A DNA stretch of 21,472 nt, from assembly GCA_045643185.1 (NCBI GenBank), contig JAZUKH010000005.1, forward strand, positions 1 to 21,472, given 5' to 3'. Below, piece by piece: positions 1-7,902 of the stretch (positions are counted from its first letter, which is position 1; every line of letters begins with the position of its first letter). The position numbers were made by a program, and so were the translations under genes. The stretch is from RGIG464 sp045643185 (GTDB lineage: Bacteria > Myxococcota_A > Bradymonadia > UBA4248). The notes under the pieces are model-generated. The model did no database searches. It was not told the origin of the DNA and worked only from the letters and a program-made list of their open reading frames with translations.

Positions 1-479
1 AGCGGGCTTTCTTCCGGCACACTGTCGTTTTGAACGGCTTTTTTCTTTTTGGCGGGCACATCCTGTGGGGCGACGGATTTTTCAGTCAGTTCGGGGGCTG
101 GCGTCTCGCTTTTTGGGGTTACGGGCGGCGGATCGTCTTCGCCATTTCGGACGACGCGTTTTTCTTTTTCTATTTCACCCGGGATACTGCCAAAAACAGC
201 TTTCTGCATGCCATCCAGAGCATTCATGGCTGCTTCGTAGCTGGTCAGGAGCGTAGTTTCGGAGATCGAATCCGGGTCTTTGAGCCAATTCAGTTCCAGT
301 TCGATCTGATTTGCGAGCGTATTACAACGTGCGGCATCCAGTTTAGGCGCATTGAGTGCGGTGAACGTCTCGTTCAACAACTTTCGAATGCGGACTCGCC
401 AATCTTTACCAAACTTCTTGCCTTTTTCTCTCAGGGCACGGTTGAGTTCAGCGGAGAGCGCTTCGATGGGTTGACTCAT
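1..479 (-). CDS. Hypothetical protein, C-terminus beyond the window edge
   Basis: The frame is open from an ATG at 477-479 to base 1 with no stop, so 159 codons are visible and the protein continues past the window. It begins MSQPIEALSAELNRALREKG. The first 110 or so residues look like a compact alpha-helical domain rich in Leu, Glu and Lys (for example ANQIELELNWLKDPDS). After that the chain becomes low-complexity and probably disordered, with many Pro, Glu and Lys residues and a Lys run (PAKKKKAV). There is no signal peptide or membrane segment. The start lies 3 nt after the TAA of the upstream pentapeptide-repeat gene and has no good Shine-Dalgarno sequence, which suggests translational coupling and a shared job. 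I do not recognise the family and give no function. Confidence 0.75.
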   Translation of the reverse strand, partial: MSQPIEALSAELNRALREKGKKFGKDWRVRIRKLLNETFTALNAPKLDAARCNTLANQIELELNWLKDPDSISETTLLTSYEAAMNALDGMQKAVFGSIPGEIEKEKRVVRNGEDDPPPVTPKSETPAPELTEKSVAPQDVPAKKKKAVQNDSVPEESP

Positions 480-482
480 GGT

Positions 483-1706
483 TTAGGCCTGTGACTTTGT
501 GGAGGGCTCAAATTGAGCGAGGTATTCGACGACGTTTTGCGGGAGGTCGGTATTTTCAAGTTGTCCGCCGTAGATCATGCTGGGCGTGACATTTTTTGCG
601 TTGAGTTTGGCGCCACGCATATCGGAGGAATAAAGTTGAGCTTCGAGCATGATCGCGTCGGTGAAGTCAGCACCAGCGAGGTTTGCGCGCATCAAGCGCA
701 GTTTGTGACAGTTCGCTGCTTTGAGGGATGCCGACGAAAGGTTTGATTCGCTCAGTTCGCTGTCAGCCCAGACGGATTCGTCCATTTGTGCGCCCGCAAA
801 ATTGCAGGATTTGAAATAGGTATTCATGAAACACGCGTGGACAGCTTTGAGCATGGGCATGCTGGCTGGGGCGTGCGCGTAGGCACCTGTGAGAATGGCA
901 TCGTTGAGGGACGCAGCCGTGAAGTCAGCACCTGAGAGCACGCAGGCCGTCAGATTGGCACCACTGGCATCCGCCGTACTGAATTTGGTTTCAGTCAGAT
1001 TTGCTTCTTTGAGTTTGGCGTGCGAGAGGTTCGCGCGTTCAAAATGGGAGCGGATCGCGGTGACTGCGGACAGATCGGCTTCGGTCATTTGAGCGTCTGA
1101 GAAATCGGCGTCATTGATGGCAGCCTTGTTCCAGCTGGTTTTTTTGAGCGAGGCATGCAGTGCTTGAAGATTGTTGGCTTTGGCGTTTCCGAAAGCGGCG
1201 AAGTTTGCGGTTGCCTCGTTGAATTTTGTGTTTGTGAGCGTGGCGTTTCGGAAGTCGGCGTTTGAAAGGTTTGCGCGGGAAAAATCGGCGCCATCAAGAG
1301 CCGCAAAGCTAAAACGTGCGCCACGCGCGTTTGTGTCAGCGCAGTTGGCCTCGGTGAGGTCGGCGCCTTGAAAGTCAGAGCCGGAAATGTCGGCGGAGGC
1401 AAGTTGAGCGCCTTTCAAGTTGCTTTGATTTAAGAAAGCGCTTTTGAGCGAGGTGCCGGCGAGCGTGATGCCGGAGAGGTTGGCCGATTCGAAGTGAACT
1501 CGGTCGAGGTTGAGAGCACCGAGTTCGATGCCAGAAAGGTTAATTCCGCGCAGATCCAGGCCATTGGTGATCTCTTCGACACGGGCAAAACCGACGAGGA
1601 GCTCAGGCCAGCGTTTGTCGCCTGCTTTGAGGGCATCAATGATCTGTAAGCGTCTTCTCGGTCCATCCGCCGTCAACCAACGAAATCCAAGATCAATCAC
1701 GTTCAC
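483..1706 (-). CDS. Pentapeptide-repeat protein
   Basis: From about residue 50 to about 390 the chain is almost entirely tandem pentapeptides of the A(D/N)Lxx type (ANLSG, SNLKG, ADLTE, ANLSN, ADLSA, ANLTE, ANLAG). These fold into a right-handed quadrilateral beta-helix. The first 50 residues (NVIDLGFRWLTADG...) are a separate short domain I do not recognise. No signal peptide or membrane helix is seen, so it is probably cytoplasmic. The longest frame opens at a GTG at 1713-1715, but an AAGGAG Shine-Dalgarno (1715-1720) overlaps that codon. The GTG at 1704-1706 sits 8 nt after it and is my preferred start, giving 407 residues. Some pentapeptide proteins mimic DNA and protect gyrase, but many have no known role and nothing here points to gyrase. 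It probably forms an operon with the partial gene that follows. Confidence 0.9.
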   Translation of the reverse strand: MNVIDLGFRWLTADGPRRRLQIIDALKAGDKRWPELLVGFARVEEITNGLDLRGINLSGIELGALNLDRVHFESANLSGITLAGTSLKSAFLNQSNLKGAQLASADISGSDFQGADLTEANCADTNARGARFSFAALDGADFSRANLSNADFRNATLTNTKFNEATANFAAFGNAKANNLQALHASLKKTSWNKAAINDADFSDAQMTEADLSAVTAIRSHFERANLSHAKLKEANLTETKFSTADASGANLTACVLSGADFTAASLNDAILTGAYAHAPASMPMLKAVHACFMNTYFKSCNFAGAQMDESVWADSELSESNLSSASLKAANCHKLRLMRANLAGADFTDAIMLEAQLYSSDMRGAKLNAKNVTPSMIYGGQLENTDLPQNVVEYLAQFEPSTKSQA

Positions 1707-1842
1707 GTTGTCCACTCCTTATTCGAGAGGCTGCGCTTTGCCGCCAAACCGCTTAAAAAATGCCGACTAAATTTAACACAACGGCGATCTATCTGCAAAT
1801 ATAACGCGGTTTTGGTCACTCAATTTGGTTGCTGTTCACCTG

Positions 1843-1937
1843 GGAATCACAATTTGTTTTAGATTTTGCGTTGATCCTTGACCATTTTGTCTTTGAACAG
1901 GCCTAGGCCTGCGGCACGCAGGGGAACGTTAGAGACA
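1843..1937. repeat. Dispersed intergenic repeat, copy 1
   Basis: This stretch matches 9575-9664 by eye. The best-conserved core covers 1898-1925. It holds a perfect 14-bp palindrome (CAGGCCTAGGCCTG, 1898-1911) overlapped by a second hairpin, CCTGCG-gca-CGCAGG (1908-1922), then GGGG and AGAGAC blocks. The AT-rich left part (aatttgttttag...) also resembles copy 2, with a 4-bp length difference. Both copies lie between two minus-strand genes. No open reading frame or transposase is associated. It may be a REP-like or other small palindromic element, or a shared regulatory or termination unit. Confidence 0.6.
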
Positions 1938-2028
1938 ACGCAAGCAGACTGGCTTGGTCGTGATCTCAAATTTGCTCTGTATAAACAGGAATGCGGGCAA
2001 ATTTGTTTCGTTTGGTGTGGTGGGGCGT

Positions 2029-2064
2029 GTTTGCAGAAACCAGCTTTGGCAGGTCTCTGCAAAC
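2029..2064. repeat. Inverted repeat downstream of the zinc-ribbon gene
   Basis: GTTTGCAGA (2029-2037) pairs perfectly with TCTGCAAAC (2056-2064), and ACC/GGT extends the stem after one mismatch. It lies 18 bp past the stop of the minus-strand gene at 2082. It lacks a U-tract after the stem on the minus strand, so it is not a textbook intrinsic terminator, although it could still stabilise the 3' end. The rest of the 375-bp gap 1707-2081 holds the leader of the pentapeptide gene and repeat copy 1, and I see no further gene in it. Confidence 0.5.
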
Positions 2065-2081
2065 GCAAAAAACTGGTCGTG

Positions 2082-2648
2082 TTATTTGCCGTAGATCAGG
2101 CCGACGCGTTCGAATTCGAATGCGACGAGCATTTTGCCTGGTGCGCTGATCTCTTCAACGATGCCGATGCCGTATTTGGGGTGGCAAATACGGTCGCCGA
2201 CCTGATAGCCGCGGCCTTTGAGACTGTACGTCTTGGTCTCGCCGCCGTTGTGCATGACTCGTGACGTGATGGCTTTGGGCTCAACCGTTCTTGGTGATTT
2301 TGGCGCTTTGGGTTCGCGCGTCGAGCTTGAACCGGTGGCGGTTGAGGTGCTACGTGTTGTCGTTCTTGTGGGGGACGCATTGCGATGCGTTGAAACCGCC
2401 AAAAAAGTCTTGGTCGATCGAAGCGACGTCAGGTCTTTTTCGGGAAGCGGTTTGAATTTGTGGACATTGTGACAGGTCTTGCACTCGACCTGGTCAAGGT
2501 GACCCTGGCTGACCGAAAAAATGGTGTGCAGACGAGCACCGCCGCATTTGCTGCAATAGCCTTCGCAGTCTTTACAAATGGCGCTGTTGTCGAAATTGGT
2601 GTCTTCTACAAAAAGCAGTGTGGATTCGGGTTTATTCTCTAAGCTCAT
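2082..2648 (-). CDS. Zinc-ribbon protein with CarD/Tudor-like C-terminal domain
   Basis: 188 residues. The N-terminal part holds Cys pairs C25-x2-C28, C32-x2-C35 and C56-x2-C59, followed by His60 and His63, a pattern expected of a zinc ribbon or small zinc cluster. Residues about 85-135 are a Thr/Ser/Pro/Arg/Lys-rich linker, probably disordered and basic. The last 45 residues (YQVGDRICHPKYGIGIVEEI) resemble the small SH3/Tudor-like fold of CarD-type regulators and of the C-terminus of UvrD/PcrA, which bind RNA polymerase; this is resemblance by eye, not a proven match. No signal peptide is seen, so a cytoplasmic role in transcription or nucleic-acid contact is plausible but inferred. The ATG at 2646-2648 has only a weak purine stretch upstream. 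It is divergent from the M23 gene. Confidence 0.85.
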   Translation of the reverse strand: MSLENKPESTLLFVEDTNFDNSAICKDCEGYCSKCGGARLHTIFSVSQGHLDQVECKTCHNVHKFKPLPEKDLTSLRSTKTFLAVSTHRNASPTRTTTRSTSTATGSSSTREPKAPKSPRTVEPKAITSRVMHNGGETKTYSLKGRGYQVGDRICHPKYGIGIVEEISAPGKMLVAFEFERVGLIYGK

Positions 2649-2781
2649 GGGATTTCCATAGAACGGTTCAGAATGCGTAACGAAGTTGCTTTAGACACAT
2701 CCTGAAACCTGGTTGGCGATCGCGGACGTTTCCGTCGGCTTTCCTCTCGAAAAGCGGCGCGCCTTCTACAAATCACGCGCT

Positions 2782-2787
2782 ATTTTA
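2782..2787 (-). promoter_or_regulatory. Candidate -10 element for the zinc-ribbon gene
   Basis: Read on the minus strand this is TAAAAT, five of six matches to TATAAT, in an AT-rich stretch about 135 bp upstream of the start at 2648. The best -35 candidate (TTAACT) is 19 bp away and weak. Position relative to the gene is the main support. Confidence 0.25.
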
Positions 2788-2938
2788 TCAAGCCAAAATC
2801 GAGAAAAGTTAAAATTATTAGGGCTTGCGAAAAAAAGCGTTTTGTGAATGGGCTCGTGTTGTCGGCTTGTTCCTGCTCAGAAGTGGGGTGCGATCAGCCG
2901 TAAATTAAGAAAAACGCGGCGCGTATTGACCGAGCGCA

Positions 2939-3020
2939 GAGCCGTCCGGTTTGGGCGGCTCCAGCGAGGGAGAAGCGACGCGGGCGCGGCGTATGAAATA
3001 GCCGCGCCTAAAAAATAGGC
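2939..3020. other. GC-rich hairpin cluster in the divergent intergenic region
   Basis: The 540-bp gap 2649-3188 has no convincing gene. It contains a stem GAGCCG/CGGCTC (2939-2944 with 2956-2961), an 8-bp all-GC stem GGCGCGGC/GCCGCGCC (2983-2990 with 3001-3008, 10-nt loop), and GCCTA-aaaaa-TAGGC (3006-3020). The last two share bases 3006-3008 and so cannot both form. No U-tract follows on either strand, so these are not plain terminators. They could belong to an untranslated leader, a small RNA or a repeat family. I match none of them to a known riboswitch. Confidence 0.4.
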
Positions 3021-3093
3021 AATTGGATAGCCCATCTGGGGTGTAACAAAATTTCACGTTTTTGGCGGTTTTCGATTGAGCGAACTATCACAC

Positions 3094-3099
3094 TATAAT
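3094..3099 (+). promoter_or_regulatory. Candidate -10 element (TATAAT) for the M23-like gene
   Basis: A perfect TATAAT lies about 90 bp upstream of the ATG at 3189. The hexamer 17 bp upstream (TTCGAT) is a poor -35, so either a weak sigma-70 promoter or an activator-dependent one is implied. Confidence 0.45.
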
Positions 3100-3188
3100 A
3101 GACTTATTGCCCCAAATATTGAGACATCGGTCGTCTGTTGCGTTTGATCGCGAAGAGATGGTCATGGAATTCTTAGAAGAGGAAAACG

Positions 3189-5756
3189 ATGCGAGTACGT
3201 TCCCGTGAAAAAGTTTGTGCCGTCGCGTTGATGGGGGTGTGCGTGAGCCTGGTGTCGTCGGTGTGTCTGGCTGGGCCTCCGGCGATCTGGCCAGTGCCAG
3301 GGTGTTCCAAAATCACGAGCTCTTACGGGCCACGCGGCACGACAGGTTACGTTCATTCGGGCGTGGATATCTCATGCGGTAAAAACGAGCCTGTCGTGGC
3401 GTCGGCTGCGGGCAAGATCGTTGGCAAGACCTTGTCGAAGGGCCAGTGCAAATACGATAGCAATGCCGGTACGTGCCCGAGCTGTGATAACAGCAGCGGT
3501 AACTCTCTGACGATTGATCACGGCGACGGCTACAAAACGGCTTATCTGCACCTGCAGAAATTTATGGACGGCATGGAGATTGGCGCGACCGTCGAATGTG
3601 GTCAGCAGATCGGTGTCATGGGCACGACGGGGTGTTCGACCGGAAATCATACGCATTTTATGGTCTACGTGAACGGCTCGAAAACAAACCCGGTGAATTA
3701 CGTTACATACGACAAAAATACGTGTGTCTGTGTACCTAAGGCGGAAGTCTGTGATGGCGTGGACAATGACTGTGACGGCGTCGTTGATGAAGAATTTGTG
3801 TGTGAACCGAGCGGTGAGACGACGTATCAGTCGATGAACTACGATTTTCAGAATACGGACGTCGACGGGGATGGTTATGCCGATCTTTGTGCGCGAGCTT
3901 CGGTCGGCATTGTCTGTGCCTGGGGCTCCGCGGGCAATTTTTCGTCATTTGAGCTCGTCAAGGAGCTTTCGAACGACAACGGTTGGGGCGACGAGTCGAA
4001 TTACGCGACGATCCGTTTTGCCGACATCAATGGCGACGGCAAAGCTGACCTGTGCGGTCGCAGCGACACGACGATCGACTGCTGGCCCAGTACGGGACGT
4101 GGCTTTGGAAATGCGGTCAAAGGCCCGTCGATGGCCGATGCTGATGGCTATAACCAGGTCAAATACTTCTCGACGATTCGTTTTGCCGATATCAACGGCG
4201 ATAAGAAAGACGACGTTTGCGCGCGATTTAAGGATGGTTATAAGTGTTATCTGTCGACGGGATCTGGCTTTGATTCGTCGGCGATCTCCACGGGCGAGAT
4301 GAGCGACAGCCAGGGCTGGGGCGAGGAGAAGTATTATGCGACTGTGCGCGTGGGGGATGTGAACGGCGATGGTAAGGCCGACGTCTGCGCGCGTGGCATG
4401 GTCGGCATGCGTTGCTGGCTATCGACCGGTTCCGCATTCAGCAAGGATTTTACCGCCGTGGCGTGGAGTAATACCAACGGGTGGGAAAACGGCATTTATT
4501 TCAAGACGATCCGCATGATGGATCTCAACGGTGACGGCAAAAAAGACCTTTGTGCGCGCGATGACCAGGGGCTCGTTTGCCACCTTTCCAACGGCTCGAG
4601 TTTCGGAAACGCCATTCGTGGTCCCCAGTGGAGCGATAGCTATGGCTGGAACGACTATGACAACTACTCGACCATCATGTTTGGCGATTTGAATGGGGAT
4701 GGTAAGGACGACGTTTGTGCGCGAGCCAATGCCAACCTGACGTGCAGTCTGTCGACGGGCAGCGGTTTTGGGGCTTCCTACGATATTGCAGATCTCTCAG
4801 ACAGCAAAGGCTATAACAAGCCTGCTCAGTATCGCACGATCCGCATGGGTGACGTGAACGGCGATGGCCGCGCCGACGTCTGTGCGCGCAGTAACGAAGG
4901 CGTGCGTTGTTACCTGTTCAATGGCAATGGCTTTGATGCGGCTAGTGTTGGGCCTGAATGGTCGGATGCCAACGGTTGGGGCTCGCCGCAATACTACTCA
5001 ACTTTCCGCTTTGGTGGACCGCTCGGCGCCCCGTGTAACACGCGCGAAGAAATTTGTGACGGCAAAGACAATAACTGCAATGGCCAGGTTGACGAAGGCG
5101 ACGTCTGTAAACCAGTCTGTACGCCGGCGAACGAGGTCTGTGACGGCGTGGATAACGACTGCGACGGACAGATCGACGAAGACGATGTCTGCAAGCCTGT
5201 CTGCGTGCCCAGTGACGAGATCTGTGACGGTAAGGACAACGACTGCGATGGCGAGGTCGATGAAGGCGACGTCTGCAACATGTGCGAACCCACGGTCGAA
5301 GTTTGCGACAACATCGATAATGACTGCGACGGTGAGATCGATGAAGACGGTGCCTGTACCTGCGTGCCGAGCGAAGAAGTCTGCGATCACAGGGATAACG
5401 ACTGCGATGGTGAGACCGACGAAGGAAACGTCTGCTGTACGCCCGAAGAAGAAGTTTGCGACAGCATCGATAACGACTGTGACGGCGTGATCGACGAAGA
5501 CGACGTCTGCGACCATTGCGAGCCTCAAGAAGAAGTTTGTGATGGCAAAGATAATGACTGCGACGGCGAGATCGATGAAGGCGATATTTGTTACAACGAC
5601 TTCGGCTATGAAGATCAGAACTACTACGGCGGCCAGGTCCTTGATGGCTGCGAATGCTCGCTTGGCCAAAAATCGCACGCGCCTTCACCCGTCATGGCAT
5701 TGCTGGCGCTCCTTGGACTAGCCGGGGCTGGTTTCCTACGAAGACGAAAACGTTAA
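3189..5756 (+). CDS. Secreted M23 peptidase-like protein with FG-GAP and MopE repeats and MYXO-CTERM-like tail
   Basis: 855 residues, started by ATG after an AGAGGA ribosome-binding site. A signal peptide spans about residues 1-28. Residues about 32-175 form an M23 (LytM-like) metallopeptidase domain. The zinc ligands H56, D60 (HSGVD) and H156 (HTHF) and the catalytic histidines H121 and H154 are all present, so it is probably an active peptidoglycan endopeptidase. A first MopE motif (CDGVDNDCDG) is at about 188. Seven FG-GAP-like repeats follow (about 224-640, near 60 residues each, Ca-binding DxNGDGxxD), each with a conserved Cys pair. Seven more MopE motifs lie at about 648-790. The tail carries GCECS, a hydrophobic helix and RRRKR, as in MYXO-CTERM sorting signals. 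It is expected to be exported and surface-anchored or processed. It stands alone and is followed by a terminator. Its exact substrate is unknown. Confidence 0.93.
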   Translation: MRVRSREKVCAVALMGVCVSLVSSVCLAGPPAIWPVPGCSKITSSYGPRGTTGYVHSGVDISCGKNEPVVASAAGKIVGKTLSKGQCKYDSNAGTCPSCDNSSGNSLTIDHGDGYKTAYLHLQKFMDGMEIGATVECGQQIGVMGTTGCSTGNHTHFMVYVNGSKTNPVNYVTYDKNTCVCVPKAEVCDGVDNDCDGVVDEEFVCEPSGETTYQSMNYDFQNTDVDGDGYADLCARASVGIVCAWGSAGNFSSFELVKELSNDNGWGDESNYATIRFADINGDGKADLCGRSDTTIDCWPSTGRGFGNAVKGPSMADADGYNQVKYFSTIRFADINGDKKDDVCARFKDGYKCYLSTGSGFDSSAISTGEMSDSQGWGEEKYYATVRVGDVNGDGKADVCARGMVGMRCWLSTGSAFSKDFTAVAWSNTNGWENGIYFKTIRMMDLNGDGKKDLCARDDQGLVCHLSNGSSFGNAIRGPQWSDSYGWNDYDNYSTIMFGDLNGDGKDDVCARANANLTCSLSTGSGFGASYDIADLSDSKGYNKPAQYRTIRMGDVNGDGRADVCARSNEGVRCYLFNGNGFDAASVGPEWSDANGWGSPQYYSTFRFGGPLGAPCNTREEICDGKDNNCNGQVDEGDVCKPVCTPANEVCDGVDNDCDGQIDEDDVCKPVCVPSDEICDGKDNDCDGEVDEGDVCNMCEPTVEVCDNIDNDCDGEIDEDGACTCVPSEEVCDHRDNDCDGETDEGNVCCTPEEEVCDSIDNDCDGVIDEDDVCDHCEPQEEVCDGKDNDCDGEIDEGDICYNDFGYEDQNYYGGQVLDGCECSLGQKSHAPSPVMALLALLGLAGAGFLRRRKR

Positions 5757-5778
5757 TTTCTGACCATTAGGCATCACG

Positions 5779-5836
5779 AAATCCGCGTTTTGACTTCATC
5801 TCACAAGTTCCTGAATCGAAACGCGGATTTTTTTTT
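5779..5836 (+). terminator. Rho-independent terminator after the M23-like gene
   Basis: A perfect 12-bp stem AAATCCGCGTTT/AAACGCGGATTT (5779-5790 with 5819-5830) with a 28-nt loop is followed directly by six more T residues on the plus strand. It ends only 8 nt before the GGAGG of the next gene, so it may also act as an attenuator for that gene. Confidence 0.85.
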
Positions 5837-5853
5837 CTAAACATGGAGGTTTT

Positions 5854-7887
5854 ATGAATGCATCGAGTGCGGAAAACGCATCGTTGAATGCCGAGCAACT
5901 TGCTGCGGCCTCATACACCGGTCGAAATCTGCTGGTCATTGCAGGGGCGGGCAGTGGCAAGACACGAACGATCATTGCGCGTGCCAAATATCTGATCGAG
6001 CATGGCGCTGATGAAAGCCGCATCCGGCTGCTTTCGTTCACCCGCAAGGCTGCGGAAGAGATCGTTTCCCGCATCGTGTCTGAGGTCGGCGAACTTTCAC
6101 AAGGGCTGCTCAAAGGTCAGACGTTTCACTCGTGGTGCTTTGAGATCATCAAATCCAATCCGCAGTACTTTGCTCAGTCGGATTGGACGCTGCTCGTGCC
6201 TGAAGAAGTCGAGCAGTGCATCGGATACGTGCGTGGTCTGTGTGTGCCCGATGACGCCCATTGTCCGACGAATCACGATATAGCAGCCATTTTGAGCCGC
6301 ATGCTCAACACGCGCTGCAAGTTGACGCGCGCCATGCGTTTCGTGCTGCTCGATTGCGACGATGACGGCACCGAGGAAAGCAATGCCGATCCCATCTTCC
6401 TCGAAAAGAAACATTATGTGCAGTGCGTCATTGAGCGTTTTAACGAGTATAAAACAGATCATCGCTACATCGACTATGACGATATGCTCGAGATCGTAGC
6501 TCAAACCATGTCCGGCGATGAGGCTGCGCGTGACGAGATCTCTGCGCAGTTTGACCACATTCTTGTGGATGAAATGCAGGATACGAACCGCCTTCAATAC
6601 GATGTACTTGCCAATTTTACTGAAAAGAGCCACTTGTTTTGTGTCGGCGATGACGCTCAGTCCATCTATGCGTTTCGTGGTGCGGATTTCAACTCGATTC
6701 ACCATTTCACAGAGGTTATTCCCAATTCGGAGATCTATCGCCTTGAGACAAATTACCGTTCGACGCAGGCGGTTTTGGATCTCTCAAACTGGCTTTTGAC
6801 GACGTCCTCGCTCGATTATCACAAGCACATGCACGCGGTTCGCGGGCAGGGCGTCAAGCCAACCGTCGTGAACTGGACGTCTTCGGTCGATCAGGCGACT
6901 GATATCGCGATGCGCATTCAACGCGCCGTCAACCAAGGGGAACACTATTCGGACCACATGGTGCTTGCACGACGCGGTTTTGAGCTCGACGAAGTTCGTC
7001 GCGCCTGTATTTCCCGTAAGATTCCCGTTCAGGTCTTTGGCGGCATGGAGTTGATGAAGTGCGCGCACATTCTCGATTTGCTGACCTCGTTTCGCATCGT
7101 TGCCAACTATCTCGATGAACTCGCCTGGGTGCGCTTTTTGAAGTGTTTTCGCGGTTTAGGCGATGCGACGACCTCGATGATCGTCAAATTCCTGTCGCAG
7201 TGTGGTTCGTTTGAGGATGCCCTGCGGACGCTCAAAGAACGTTGTCCTCGTCCTGAACCCGTTCAGACGTTGTTGGCCGTTCATGAAAATGCCGAACGTC
7301 CTGCCGAGGCCGTGAGCGCGGCGCTCGGGTTCATGGAGGCAGGCTTGAGCGCCCGTTACAGCTCGAATTGGCAGTATCGTCGGCAAGATTTCGCTTCTCT
7401 TCGCGAACTCGCCACGGAGGCGCCGTCGGTCGAGCTCTTCGTCGCGCAATACATGCAGGAAAATCCGCTTTGGACGGTCGAGATGAACGAGTTGGAGACG
7501 CCGACCGATGTCGTGACGTTGAGTACGGTCCACTCGGCGAAAGGTCTCGAAGCCTCCAACGTCTATGTCATCAACGTGTCGCAGGGAAAATGCCCGGATG
7601 CTAAATCGTTTAGCCGCGATGCCATCGAAGAGGAACGACGTTGTCTTTATGTCGCCATGACGCGCGCCAAAGATACGCTCATTCTCTATCGAAAATTGTT
7701 CAGTGCGGCTCGTGGCCATGGTTTGCTCGATGATCCCACGTCCAACGATCGCTATTTTCTGACCACCATGCCTGGGGCTTTGGTCACCGAAGAGACGATT
7801 CACAAAAACGGTTTTGTCGCCTCATCGGGCGCCAGTTCTGCGCCCTGTCTGCGTAAACCCATTAAGCCGCGCCTGAATTTTGATTGA
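5854..7887 (+). CDS. UvrD/Rep-family superfamily 1 DNA helicase
   Basis: 677 residues, within the usual range for UvrD, PcrA and Rep proteins. It should be an ATP-driven 3'-5' DNA helicase acting in repair or replication restart. Visible motifs in order are the Q-motif (LNAEQ, Q15), Walker A (AGAGSGKT, 30-37), motif II (VDEMQDTN, from 238; Met replaces the common Phe), motif III (GDDAQSIYAFRG, from 265), motif IV (LETNYRST), motif V (TVHSAKGLE, about 558-566) and motif VI (CLYVAMTRAK, from 597, with the arginine finger). There is no C-terminal nuclease domain, so it is not RecB or AddA, and the C-terminal Tudor region of UvrD/PcrA is not apparent. The ATG follows GGAGG by 4 nt. I cannot decide between UvrD, PcrA and Rep, so no symbol is given. 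Confidence 0.93.
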   Translation: MNASSAENASLNAEQLAAASYTGRNLLVIAGAGSGKTRTIIARAKYLIEHGADESRIRLLSFTRKAAEEIVSRIVSEVGELSQGLLKGQTFHSWCFEIIKSNPQYFAQSDWTLLVPEEVEQCIGYVRGLCVPDDAHCPTNHDIAAILSRMLNTRCKLTRAMRFVLLDCDDDGTEESNADPIFLEKKHYVQCVIERFNEYKTDHRYIDYDDMLEIVAQTMSGDEAARDEISAQFDHILVDEMQDTNRLQYDVLANFTEKSHLFCVGDDAQSIYAFRGADFNSIHHFTEVIPNSEIYRLETNYRSTQAVLDLSNWLLTTSSLDYHKHMHAVRGQGVKPTVVNWTSSVDQATDIAMRIQRAVNQGEHYSDHMVLARRGFELDEVRRACISRKIPVQVFGGMELMKCAHILDLLTSFRIVANYLDELAWVRFLKCFRGLGDATTSMIVKFLSQCGSFEDALRTLKERCPRPEPVQTLLAVHENAERPAEAVSAALGFMEAGLSARYSSNWQYRRQDFASLRELATEAPSVELFVAQYMQENPLWTVEMNELETPTDVVTLSTVHSAKGLEASNVYVINVSQGKCPDAKSFSRDAIEEERRCLYVAMTRAKDTLILYRKLFSAARGHGLLDDPTSNDRYFLTTMPGALVTEETIHKNGFVASSGASSAPCLRKPIKPRLNFD

Positions 7888-7902
7888 TCTGTTTAGATTT
7901 TG

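Noticed and set aside
30..494. Plus-strand open frame of 154 codons at the left edge
   Set aside because: It is antisense to the partial minus-strand gene (ATG at 479), which has a more protein-like composition and is tightly linked to the pentapeptide gene. The plus frame is Phe-rich with no ribosome-binding site.
5041..5590. Regularly spaced repeats that could suggest a CRISPR-like array
   Set aside because: The periodicity comes from the MopE protein repeats (CDGxDNDCDG). Units are coding, diverged at third positions and lack unique spacers.
4942..5688. Minus-strand open frames of 226-248 codons opposite the MopE repeats
   Set aside because: They are low-complexity Arg/His/Ser or Val/Ala products of repetitive DNA, antisense to a well-supported gene.
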